From contig CAJTOH010000010.1 in the NCBI GenBank assembly GCA_910577685.1, forward strand, positions 1 through 64,000: a stretch of DNA of 64,000 nt, read 5' to 3'. Source of the DNA: an uncultured Dorea sp. Its GTDB lineage: Bacteria > Bacillota > Clostridia > Lachnospirales > Lachnospiraceae. The first letter of the stretch is position 1. Every line of letters starts with the position of its first letter. The position numbers and the translations under genes are program-made. This document shows positions 56,276-64,000 of this stretch, piece by piece. The notes under the pieces are model-generated. The model was not told the DNA's origin and did no database searches. It worked only from the letters and a program-made list of their open reading frames with translations.

Positions 56276-57049
56276 TTAAAGCTCATTTTTCAGATGCAGT
56301 ACGTTTAAAATGTCCTTTTTCATGCCAATCAATTCGCTGGAATCTCTATCCCTTGGGTACGCAAGATCGTTGCAAAAAATCTCTTCCACCGTAGCCGGCC
56401 GGTCTGACATGACTATGATCTGAGTCGCCAGCGCAACCGCTTCTTCCGCGTCATGAGTCACCATTACCGCCGTATAGCCGAAGGTTTTCCAAAGGTCGAT
56501 CAGCCTCTCCTGCAGCGCGACACGGGTAAATGCATCCAACGCTCCAAAGGGTTCGTCCAGCAGAAGTACCTTGGGCCGGTTAATCAATGCCCTTGCAAAC
56601 GCCGCCCTCTGCTGCATACCTCCTGAAAGATGGTGCGGCAGCGCTTTCTCAAACCCGTTAAGGCCCACCATATCAATATATTTCTGAACCTCCTCTTTTT
56701 GCTGCGCATACACCTTACGCGCCTTTAATCCAAACGCAACATTCTGTTCCACATTCATCCACTGGAATAGTTCCGGATTCTGAAACACTAATCCTCTCTC
56801 GCAGCCCGGTCCGTTAATGGGTTTGTCATCCAGAAACAACTCCCCTTCGTCCGGCCTGAGCAGCCCTGCAATAATACGCAGAAGAGTCGTTTTTCCGCAC
56901 CCCGACGGCCCCATCAGACAAACAAATTCTCCCGGCTTGATATCCAAGGAAACTTGGTTTACAGCCGGATTTTCTTCACCCAGAAGGTTCGTAAACTTTT
57001 TAGAAACACAGTCAATCTTTATATGGCCTCCTATCATCTTCTCTACCAT
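56276..57049 (-). CDS. ABC importer ATP-binding protein (SsuB/TauB type)
   Basis: 257 aa from the ATG at 57049 (GGAGGG 9 bases upstream; overlaps the permease by 7 bp). Walker A GPSGCGKTT, Q-loop LVFQNPELFQWM, signature HLSGGMQQRAAFARA, Walker B LLLDEPFGALDAFTR, H-loop VTHD. The DAFTR ending is a hallmark of nitrate/sulfonate/taurine ATPases. Confidence 0.92.
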   Translation of the reverse strand: MVEKMIGGHIKIDCVSKKFTNLLGEENPAVNQVSLDIKPGEFVCLMGPSGCGKTTLLRIIAGLLRPDEGELFLDDKPINGPGCERGLVFQNPELFQWMNVEQNVAFGLKARKVYAQQKEEVQKYIDMVGLNGFEKALPHHLSGGMQQRAAFARALINRPKVLLLDEPFGALDAFTRVALQERLIDLWKTFGYTAVMVTHDAEEAVALATQIIVMSDRPATVEEIFCNDLAYPRDRDSSELIGMKKDILNVLHLKNEL

Positions 57050-57999
57050 CTGATTATGCCCTCCTGCCAACCGAGAAATTTTTTACGTAAAATAAACAGC
57101 AGTTGGATCGTGGAATAACATAAGATTGCCAAAATAATCAATGCAATCCACACATTCGGATATGCCATAATCTGCTGTTTCCAGTTAATATACCAGCCTA
57201 TCCCATATCTGGCTCCCATAAGCTCTGCCAGCATTAAAGAAATAAAGCTTGCGGTGACTCCTGAAAAGATTCCGACAAAGATCTGCGGAGCAGCAGCGGG
57301 AATCGCAATATGAAAAATCTGGTATGCCGTGCCGGCTCCCAATGTATCCGCAACATCATAATACCCTTTGGTTACATTCTGAATCCCCGAGCTTGTCTGT
57401 ACGTTCGTCGGAAACCACATGGTAAGCGCGACGATAAACACGCTGGCCGAGAGCAGGTTCGGAAATACAAGCAATGCGATTGGTATCCAGATTGCAGTCG
57501 GCAGCGGTCCTACAAAACGCGCAATCGGAGCCAGCCAATAGTTGATCGTCTTGCTCCATCCAATTAATACACCTGTAAATACGCCGATAGTACCGCCGAT
57601 AATGATACCGAGAAACAGAAGACGAACTGAATAGAAAGTACACGCCAACAGCATTTCCCTCTCATCGACCGCAGATGCCAGAACATTGTTTACCGATGGG
57701 AAATAAACTGCCGGCAGCGCCATTAGTTTATCGGTAAGCACGTCGACCAGACCTAACAGCAGGAGTATGACCGTGTAAAACTTGACTTTCGCATTATATT
57801 TTACTCCGTACTCTTTTTTCACGCACGCAATGATTCCAACAATACAAAACCATCCGGCAATCAACAGCATTAAATATCCGAAATACGGAATTCCCCTGCT
57901 ATTAATATCCGGATGTGTCGGAATAAAAAAGTCAATCCCCGCATCAGCGATTGACACGAGCATTGGCAAAAACAGCCTTGGCATAATTTTCTTTGCCAT
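57043..57999 (-). CDS. ABC importer permease (SsuC/TauC type)
   Basis: 318 aa. The C-terminal 220 residues form a standard BPD_transp_1 domain with EAA loop YYDVADTLGAGTAYQIFHIAIPAA-like region; the N-terminal 100 residues add two TMs, more than in SsuC. First gene of the operon, with GGGAGGAAG before the ATG and the palindrome/promoter region upstream. Confidence 0.9.
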   Translation of the reverse strand: MAKKIMPRLFLPMLVSIADAGIDFFIPTHPDINSRGIPYFGYLMLLIAGWFCIVGIIACVKKEYGVKYNAKVKFYTVILLLLGLVDVLTDKLMALPAVYFPSVNNVLASAVDEREMLLACTFYSVRLLFLGIIIGGTIGVFTGVLIGWSKTINYWLAPIARFVGPLPTAIWIPIALLVFPNLLSASVFIVALTMWFPTNVQTSSGIQNVTKGYYDVADTLGAGTAYQIFHIAIPAAAPQIFVGIFSGVTASFISLMLAELMGARYGIGWYINWKQQIMAYPNVWIALIILAILCYSTIQLLFILRKKFLGWQEGIIRW

Positions 58000-58088
58000 A
58001 GATAACTTCCTCCCTTACATTGACTACATTTGATTTATTGTTTCGACGACAAATTATATTAATATTACCATCTTCGACATTTTTCTAC

Positions 58089-58118
58089 AAATCATTTATT
58101 TATATAAATAAATGATTT
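58089..58118. promoter_or_regulatory. Perfect 30-bp palindrome, candidate operator
   Basis: Each half is AAATCATTTATTTAT; the whole 30 bp is its own reverse complement. On the minus strand it starts about 12 bp after the -10 box, covering roughly +6 to +35 of the transcript: a classic repressor position, or an RNA hairpin. No regulator gene lies beside it. Confidence 0.75.
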
Positions 58119-58130
58119 ATATTTGTTTTA

Positions 58131-58159
58131 TCTATAAATCAAGGGTATCCTGCAGTCAA
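58131..58159 (-). promoter_or_regulatory. Sigma-A promoter of the seven-gene operon
   Basis: Minus strand TTGACT (58159-58154), 17-bp spacer, TATAGA (58136-58131). The leader to the permease ATG at 57999 is about 125 nt. Confidence 0.7.
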
Positions 58160-58231
58160 TTTATCAAAAGAGGAGAAACTTTAACCGGATTTTAACCTTT
58201 TACCGGAGAGCGGAAAATCTCCCGCCGAAAA

Positions 58232-58741
58232 TTAACGTTTTACCGTATAACGGTCATGCGGCATATCTACTCCCCGGTAATGTTTCGTCCAACTGTCCGT
58301 TACAGTCATGCCGTTCCTTACCGCCACGTTCTGAGAGGCTGTATTCGTATCTCTGATGATCGAACAAACCTCTTTGGCGTCCAGAATTTCAAAAGCATAT
58401 TTTTTGCAGGCCCCGGCAGCTTCCGTGGCATAGCCTTGGCGCCAATACGGACGTTGGAACAAATATCCGATTTCAAGTACTTCGCTCTCCTTCCACGGCT
58501 GCATTGTAAGCCCGCATTGCCCGATCATCTCATCTGTTTCCTTTAAAATCACCGCCCACAGGCCAAATCCCCATTTTTGATAACGCGCAATCTGTCTGTC
58601 AAGCCACTCCTGCACTTCGCCGTCGCTAAACGCCCCTTCATAGGCATACATGGCTTTTTCGTCTTGTAAAATTTTACATAGAGCCTTAAAATCGTTTTGG
58701 TTCATTTCTCTCAGGTATAATCTCTCTGTTTCAAGTATCAT
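58232..58741 (-). CDS. GNAT family N-acetyltransferase (RimJ/RimL type)
   Basis: 169 aa. N-terminal ETERLYLREMNQNDF, core EIGYLFQRPYWRQGYATEAA (acetyl-CoA loop) and SIIRDTNTASQNVAVRNGM are typical of the acetyltransferase_3 family. Acceptor unknown (protein N-terminus, amino group of a small molecule). Single-gene unit between the flagellin terminator and the operon promoter; not obviously linked to either. Confidence 0.9.
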   Translation of the reverse strand: MILETERLYLREMNQNDFKALCKILQDEKAMYAYEGAFSDGEVQEWLDRQIARYQKWGFGLWAVILKETDEMIGQCGLTMQPWKESEVLEIGYLFQRPYWRQGYATEAAGACKKYAFEILDAKEVCSIIRDTNTASQNVAVRNGMTVTDSWTKHYRGVDMPHDRYTVKR

Positions 58742-58808
58742 CTCTTCTCACCTTTCCTTTATTGAATTCTGTTATTATATTTCTTTCTCTGCATTTTATC
58801 ATAATAAT

Positions 58809-58840
58809 GGAGCCGGCGATATACATATACCACCGACTCC
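58809..58840 (-). terminator. Hairpin after the flagellin gene
   Basis: Imperfect stem GGAGTCGGTGGTATA/TATATCGCCGGCTCC about 50 bp past the flagellin stop. No clear U-run, so a weak terminator or a stabilising 3' hairpin. Confidence 0.4.
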
Positions 58841-58890
58841 GATGCATTGGACAATATTATACGGCAATCCTTTATCTGATAACCGGTTTC

Positions 58891-61800
58891 TTAATGAAGC
58901 AGCTGAAGCACGATCTCGGGACGTTGGCTTGCCTGGGCAATCATGCTCTGCTGGGACTGGCTCAAGATGTCGTTCTTGATCTTTTTCATCATAAGACCCG
59001 CCATATCTGCATCACGGATACGGCTTTCCGCCTCCTTTAAGTTGACGGTAGTGTTGGTCAGCGCCTGATATGCGTGTTCCAGACGGTTGTAATCCGCCCC
59101 CATGACCGCCCTGCTGTCGGCGACGCTTTCATTGGCGCAGTCGATCTTCTTAAGCAGGCTTAAAGGTTTCTGTTCTTCATCTGTAAGATCCACCAGCTTC
59201 GGCGGGTTCAGCCGGAGCTGCGTCAAGGACAGGAAGGGCAGGTGGATGGGAATCAACTCAGGCTCAGGATTATGTCCCGCATAGATCATGACCTCGCTGT
59301 ACCGGAAATTCAATAATTCTCCTTCGCCCGGCTCAGACGGAGCAATCTCTTCCTTTGTTACCTTGTAGGTAAAATTCGTAAACACGCCGCTTTCCACGGA
59401 ACCAATGTATTCCTGCCCTGTCGTAACGTCAAAGATCTTGCCCAGACGTTTGTCCTGAATGACCAGAGAGGTGGACGGGTCGCCCACTTCCATATCCGTA
59501 TAATGGTTGAGGCTTGGCTTCACCTGATCGACGATGCTTTTCACAATCTGATCCCCGCTTGTGATTTTAGACAGCTCTACCGGGATATTGTGGATAGTAC
59601 GTGTCACGGTCTGCCCGTTGATGACGACGTCATGGGTGAAGGACGGAGGCGCGCTTCCGTCGTTTTTCCAGCAAAAGTATACGTTGATATATTCCCCCTC
59701 GCAGGTTGCACAATTAACCCGGAATCCTTTGCCCAACAGGGTATCCAGATTATTGGTATTAATCGAGGAGAAATCCAGGACTTTCTGCTCATGGCCCACG
59801 GTAGTTCCGCCGGAAAACTTCTCAGGGCCTCCCTTCATAATCCCCGACACGCCCTCCGCGCCATCGGTAACCGATACTTTGTAGGAATTGCATTTTCGCT
59901 GCCACTTTATGGACAAGGCCGCGGGAGTCTGGGTTTCATCCACTTCAACTTTGCAATCGTTGAATTCGTTTGTCGCCCGGATGGCCGCTTCCATAACGGC
60001 GGCAAGATCCGAAATGCTGGTGCAGCCGGAAATATCGATATCACGGTAGTCTGAACGCAGGCTCGTTCCGTCGGTAAATTCCCACTTGAAGATGTCGTTG
60101 CTGTTTCCGTTGCTGAGGCCGAAGCCTTTTCCGATGAGCTTGGAGGCGTCAAAGGGCTTCTCTACGGAAAAAGGAACGGACACTTCCTGACTAAAAAGAA
60201 TGGTGCTTCCCGTCAGCACAGGCTTACTGGACGGGATCGCGGTTTTAACCACCACGCTGCTCCCCTGAATTGTAAAGTTAGGGGCGGAGGTGTTCGGATT
60301 CGAGGTGAAAATCAACGAATTACCCTGCTCTTTTACAGAACCGCCGCCTTTATTCTTGATTATATTCACCACTATTTCACGAATCTGAGCCGGTGTCTTG
60401 CCGCTTATATCATACTTATTCGTGTAGTAGTCTCCGGTGCTGAATATCGTTGTTCCGTCTGTTTTTATCTGGGTGTCCGGGTTCGTGCTGTCATAAAAAA
60501 CATGATAATAGGAGCCCAACTGGAAGGAGAACGGCACATGTAAGGAGTTAGCGTCAGGAATATTTACAGTAAAGGTGCCTCCTACCTCCGCGGAGGGCGG
60601 GGTGGTACTCGTAGTGAAAGTGGGCGCGCTAGTCTGCCATCTCGGTCCCGAAGGATCCTCCTGTCTGCCCTCTGTCGATTCCGAGATGTACGCCGTACGC
60701 TTCGAACCGTCAGAAGCGGAGGCGGGAAAACTGGTGTTAATCTCCAAATTAGGCGGCGTATAGTTTATGGTCGTATTGGCTCCGTTAAGGGGAGCCGTGC
60801 TTTTAAGCTTGTTAATAACAGCATTGGCGAAAGCCTCTCTCGTAATCGTACCCGTGGTCTGAGTAAAAATCTGGCTGTAAGGAATACTTACGCCGTTTGG
60901 AGTGACTCCCTCTATGTAGATATTTAGTGTATTCCTTCTCAAATTAACAATGTCGATGGGCTCTTTGACATTGGACATATCAAAGGAAAGGGATAAATCC
61001 GTTCCATACACAGGCTGGTTGTTTGTAATACCACTGCCGTCCACTTCTCCGAGGGACGCTACTCCCGCCGGATTTTGTACTACCCAGCCATTTTTAACCT
61101 CCCCTGTTCCATTCGGCGCCGTATACTGCGTAGAAGTTCCATTCGCCTGAACGGTATAATAGTGGTTGTTCAAACTTCCCGTCAGGGTTACCTCGTTAGT
61201 AGTTGTATCTACGGTTACCTTGTCGATATCGGGGAATTTGGCAAGCTGCTCCATCGCCTCCTTGACCGTCTGGATGTTCTTGATTGAAATGATGCATGGA
61301 TTGCCAGATTGGTTTCTATCGGCGTCTGCCCGGAAAGTGTACATAGTGCTGCCGATTTTAATTGATCTCTTGTCCAGCACCGACGCATAGCTCGTTCCTA
61401 TGTCGTCCGCCAGCTGGAATTTGACGGTGGCGGGGTTTGGATCAGAGGGCGGGCCAAACTTTTCGTCTTTCACAAAATCCATCTCTCCCCACAATTGCTG
61501 ATCCGTAACTTTCTTGAACTCTTCCAGATAAAGATAAACCGGGTCGTTGGAGTCAGTGGGAATACTGCGGAAGAGGGGAATGGTATTATACCTGCTGCTT
61601 GACGTGATATGATCAATCTCGCCAAAGAGCTGGTTAATCTCCTCACTCATGTAGAGGCGTTCCTGATCTGTGTAAGTGCCGTTGCTCGCCTGCAGACAGA
61701 GTTCTCTGGCGCGGCGGAGCATCTCGCCTACCTCTCCCAGCGCGCCGTCTGCTGTCTGTGCAATGTCGATTCCCTCGGAAACATTAATTTCACATCGTTC

Positions 61801-61977
61801 CAGCTCGGTAATCTGAGCGCGCATCTTTTCCGACACGGCAAGGCCTGCCGCATCATCCGCCGCACGTCGGATGCGGAAGCCAGAAGAAAGCTGTTCCAAA
61901 TTCTTTGCAATTGAATTATCAGTATTTTTCTTCTGGCGCAGCGCATGCAAAGCCGGTATGTTGGTTTGGATTATCAT
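58891..61977 (-). CDS. Giant flagellin with about 800-residue central domain
   Basis: 1028 aa, against 270-500 for most flagellins. The N-terminal D0/D1 (MIIQTNIPALHALRQ, LSSGFRIRRAADDAAGLAVSEKM, to about 150) and C-terminal D1/D0 (YNRLEHAYQALTNT, ESRIRDADMAGLM, MIAQASQRPEIVLQLL, from about 955) are both intact, so it should be exported and polymerise. The central part is Thr/Ser/Asn-rich with beta modules that recur (FDASKLIGKGF and NNLDTLLGKGF), and holds scattered cysteines (NCATCEG). No HExxH motif, so it is not a flagellinolysin. AAGGAAGG before ATG. No other flagellar gene is in the window. Confidence 0.93.
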   Translation of the reverse strand: MIIQTNIPALHALRQKKNTDNSIAKNLEQLSSGFRIRRAADDAAGLAVSEKMRAQITELERCEINVSEGIDIAQTADGALGEVGEMLRRARELCLQASNGTYTDQERLYMSEEINQLFGEIDHITSSSRYNTIPLFRSIPTDSNDPVYLYLEEFKKVTDQQLWGEMDFVKDEKFGPPSDPNPATVKFQLADDIGTSYASVLDKRSIKIGSTMYTFRADADRNQSGNPCIISIKNIQTVKEAMEQLAKFPDIDKVTVDTTTNEVTLTGSLNNHYYTVQANGTSTQYTAPNGTGEVKNGWVVQNPAGVASLGEVDGSGITNNQPVYGTDLSLSFDMSNVKEPIDIVNLRRNTLNIYIEGVTPNGVSIPYSQIFTQTTGTITREAFANAVINKLKSTAPLNGANTTINYTPPNLEINTSFPASASDGSKRTAYISESTEGRQEDPSGPRWQTSAPTFTTSTTPPSAEVGGTFTVNIPDANSLHVPFSFQLGSYYHVFYDSTNPDTQIKTDGTTIFSTGDYYTNKYDISGKTPAQIREIVVNIIKNKGGGSVKEQGNSLIFTSNPNTSAPNFTIQGSSVVVKTAIPSSKPVLTGSTILFSQEVSVPFSVEKPFDASKLIGKGFGLSNGNSNDIFKWEFTDGTSLRSDYRDIDISGCTSISDLAAVMEAAIRATNEFNDCKVEVDETQTPAALSIKWQRKCNSYKVSVTDGAEGVSGIMKGGPEKFSGGTTVGHEQKVLDFSSINTNNLDTLLGKGFRVNCATCEGEYINVYFCWKNDGSAPPSFTHDVVINGQTVTRTIHNIPVELSKITSGDQIVKSIVDQVKPSLNHYTDMEVGDPSTSLVIQDKRLGKIFDVTTGQEYIGSVESGVFTNFTYKVTKEEIAPSEPGEGELLNFRYSEVMIYAGHNPEPELIPIHLPFLSLTQLRLNPPKLVDLTDEEQKPLSLLKKIDCANESVADSRAVMGADYNRLEHAYQALTNTTVNLKEAESRIRDADMAGLMMKKIKNDILSQSQQSMIAQASQRPEIVLQLLH

Positions 61978-62025
61978 ATTGCTCTAAACCTTCCTTCCTG
62001 CCTTATCCTTGGAAGAAACCGCACG

Positions 62026-62090
62026 AAAAACTGCGGGGTCTCGGAACCGTACGACCTGCCGATTCCGAGATCTACGATCTCGCTCCGCAG
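62026..62090 (-). terminator. Terminator-like structure in the gap before the flagellin gene
   Basis: Minus strand: outer stem CTGCGG/CCGCAG (62090-62085 with 62036-62031) and inner stem TCTCGGAA/TTCCGAGA (62070-62063 with 62046-62039), then U5. An alternative stem GAGATCGTAGATCTC could compete. It may end the DUF5696 transcript; but only about 48 bp remain before the flagellin ATG, with no promoter in them. A TATAAT at 62118-62113 lies upstream of it, so it may instead be an attenuator in the flagellin leader. Confidence 0.6.
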
Positions 62091-62216
62091 CTATTGGAAC
62101 TATTTAAACACTATTATACAACTAAAAGGTATAATTTGGAAGTGTAATTCTGACTCCGCCCCAAATTTTAGTAACAGTAACTAACATTTCTGCCTTCCCT
62201 CTTTCACTCTCCCGCT

Positions 62217-64000
62217 TTACTTACAAGAGACCTCATAAGTCCCCGCCTCCAAGTCAACCGCAACTTCCGTACCGTCGGCAAAAACCGTTCTCTGCTTTTT
62301 ATAACCGCCGTCCAGAAATTCATGCCGTACCATCTCGCAGTAAGCCACCTTCTCCTGAAGCCCCGCCACCGTCCGATACCTGCTGATTTCGTGTTCCAAC
62401 GCTTCCCCTTCAAGCTCGGAATTCAGATACGCCGCCCCGCCGTTTAACAGCGCATACAGCATATAATCTCCCTCCGGCTTGTCAGCGTCCATAAGCCACG
62501 GCAGCACGATACAGTCATGGTATACCAGATTAAACAGAGGAACCGGCACGCCCAATTTTGCTCCGTCCTTTTCCAGCATAAACGTATACGGCCCGTAGTG
62601 CGCCGTCACAAGGCTTGGAACCGCCCAGTCCGCCGCCTCCTCGGAACTTGGCAGGATATTGTTCGCATTCAGGAAATCAAAACAGCTCTTCCTGAATTCA
62701 ATACATTCCTTCCTGGTCATCCTATGCCACGGATGCGCGCACTCGTCCGCCTCATTGCACGTAAACACATCCAGATACGTCCCCTCCAAATGAATCCCCT
62801 GCCTGAACAGCTCCGTAAAATTCCGCCTGAGATAAAGGGGAGACTGGCTGGCGCAGATATAGGTCTGCCACCCGCCGGCCCAACGGGAAAACTCCGGCTT
62901 CTTCCCCTCCGGAGAAACCATGGAAAACTCCGTGTCGTAGGTCTTCGCATCAAAATAGTAATCCCGGTACTGGTCATGGATCGCAAACATATAATTCATC
63001 TCTTCCATGCTGTCCGAAAGAGACTTCATCCCTTCCCATCCGCCGGCCTCTTCACATGCCGGAAGATAATCCGGATGCTGGTTATCGTACCCGGGGTTCC
63101 CCCACCCGTCCAGATGCAGGTACACCTTGCAAAGTCCGGCTTCCTTTAACTTCCGCATCTGCGCTTCCCGCTGCGCGAATGTGACAAGCGAATCATTATT
63201 CCGGGGATTCTCCTTATCATAATAATAAGAATCCTTCGAAACATGCTCTTTAATCCCGGTATGTACAATCGCCGAACCGATAAACTTATCCACCAGCGGG
63301 TTCCTTGCCGCTTTTTCCTTCAGCGTCACAAGAAGGGCCTTCTCTTTCGCATACTCCCGATACACCTTACATAAGCCGTTATAATCTCCGTCCTTTAAGA
63401 AACGGTACTTCATCGTCCGCTTATATGCCAGCTTCCCAAGGCTTGGCAGCCACCGCACCGACACATGGCAGTAGCCCCCGCCCGCCGGATGACTGACCTG
63501 ATATCCCGCATCCCACGGGTCGCAGACAATCCCGATATACGCCGCCCCCGGGCGCACCTGTCCAAACCATGGCATAAACGCGCCTGCGCTGCACATCTGC
63601 CCGTCAAAAACCATCTTGTCCACCTCATAGGGCCAGTCGTTGGGAATCAGCAATCCCTGCCGGTTATTAACCAGCGTATACCACTTGGGATCCTTCTTTG
63701 CAAATTCCATCTGTCCGGGCCAGAAAAACTCGCCCACCAGCGACTCCCCCTCTTTCAGCGGGGTCAGCTCAAAAAAGAGATCCTGTGTAGCAAATTCCAG
63801 CCAGACCACCGTCTGGAAACTGAAATCACGAAGCCCTTCGCACTTGCCCAGCCCCGAAAACACCGTCCGGATCCCGGTCCCCACCCCTGTTTTCCAAGGA
63901 AAATGTTCAATCCTTTCGGCATTTTCAAAATATACCCTCTCGCCGCGGAAACAAAAATAGGGCCGGTACTCCTTTGCCGTCTCCCAAACCTCCCCCTTGC
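62217..64000 (-). CDS. Glycoside-hydrolase-like protein (DUF5696 type), 5' end outside window
   Basis: The frame is open from the right edge, so at least 594 aa belong to the gene and the start lies beyond 64000. Seen: a beta-rich N-terminal half (VWLEFATQDLFFEL, WPYEVDKMVF), then a TIM-barrel-like part: KVYLHLDGWGNPGYDNQHPD, YMFAIHDQYRDYYFD, GTYLDVFTCNEADECAHPWH (candidate catalytic Asp in YLDVF). The pattern resembles DUF5696 proteins, distant relatives of GH101/GH129 alpha-N-acetylgalactosaminidases acting on mucin-type glycans. No signal peptide can be judged. Substrate unproven. Confidence 0.7.
   Translation of the reverse strand, partial: KGEVWETAKEYRPYFCFRGERVYFENAERIEHFPWKTGVGTGIRTVFSGLGKCEGLRDFSFQTVVWLEFATQDLFFELTPLKEGESLVGEFFWPGQMEFAKKDPKWYTLVNNRQGLLIPNDWPYEVDKMVFDGQMCSAGAFMPWFGQVRPGAAYIGIVCDPWDAGYQVSHPAGGGYCHVSVRWLPSLGKLAYKRTMKYRFLKDGDYNGLCKVYREYAKEKALLVTLKEKAARNPLVDKFIGSAIVHTGIKEHVSKDSYYYDKENPRNNDSLVTFAQREAQMRKLKEAGLCKVYLHLDGWGNPGYDNQHPDYLPACEEAGGWEGMKSLSDSMEEMNYMFAIHDQYRDYYFDAKTYDTEFSMVSPEGKKPEFSRWAGGWQTYICASQSPLYLRRNFTELFRQGIHLEGTYLDVFTCNEADECAHPWHRMTRKECIEFRKSCFDFLNANNILPSSEEAADWAVPSLVTAHYGPYTFMLEKDGAKLGVPVPLFNLVYHDCIVLPWLMDADKPEGDYMLYALLNGGAAYLNSELEGEALEHEISRYRTVAGLQEKVAYCEMVRHEFLDGGYKKQRTVFADGTEVAVDLEAGTYEVSCK

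Noticed and set aside
58891..61977. Flagellin with enzyme domain (flagellinolysin)
   Set aside because: No HExxH or other clear catalytic motif in the central region.

Overview
The window reads as one chromosomal segment of a low-to-mid GC Gram-positive anaerobe of the Clostridia, most likely a gut Lachnospiraceae. Grounds: Firmicutes-type Shine-Dalgarno sequences (AGGAGG, AAAGGAG) before almost every gene, sigma-A promoters, a CIRCE heat-shock operator, a DUF5721 protein, large flagellin and chemotaxis genes, and multicopy-type AAA-ATPase/PD-(D/E)XK and Rpn-like genes. No species can be named from sequence reading alone.

Layout. 1-2.7 kb: right end of an AT-rich integrated element (rolling-circle HUH Rep, tyrosine recombinase) next to tRNA-Pro(GGG). 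2.9-26 kb: mostly housekeeping genes: dapB, a YbjQ-like protein, a DEAD-box helicase, a five-gene oligopeptide ABC operon (oppA-B-C-D-F), a MalY/PatB aminotransferase, a C39-like peptidase, tRNA-Pro(UGG) and tRNA-Gly(UCC), a D-hydroxyacid dehydrogenase, an LspA-like protein, a subtilisin-like protease, clpX, ligA, an RluF-type pseudouridine synthase and a three-gene polysaccharide O-acetylation set (SGNH, MBOAT, DHHW). 26-38 kb: two chemotaxis receptors (one broken by a frameshift), a HAM1-like NTPase, htpG with CIRCE, and a large FtsX-type ABC exporter.

39.2-49.3 kb is an accessory island. It holds a truncated kinase-like remnant, an AAA-ATPase/nuclease gene, two adjacent TMD-NBD ABC exporters, a small membrane protein, an Rpn-like nuclease and an MFS transporter with an in-frame stop. 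Three repeat systems lie here: about 60-bp leader repeats shared in inverted orientation by two transcription units; a 39-bp minisatellite inside an ABC ATPase domain; and about eight 46-bp repeats that each carry a Shine-Dalgarno, a start codon and usually a stop a few codons later.

49.5-52 kb: an ABC-2 exporter. 52-58 kb: a seven-gene operon joining an SsuABC/TauABC-type importer, a LolD/FtsX-type ABC pair, DUF4418 and DUF169, preceded by a sigma-A promoter with a perfect 30-bp palindrome just downstream. 58.2-64 kb: a GNAT acetyltransferase, a giant 1028-residue flagellin and a glycosidase-like DUF5696-type protein that runs off the window.

The most unusual features are the repeated initiation-module array ahead of the ABC exporters, the repeat inserted in the ABC ATPase domain, the seven-gene double-ABC operon, and the giant flagellin with a terminator-like leader.
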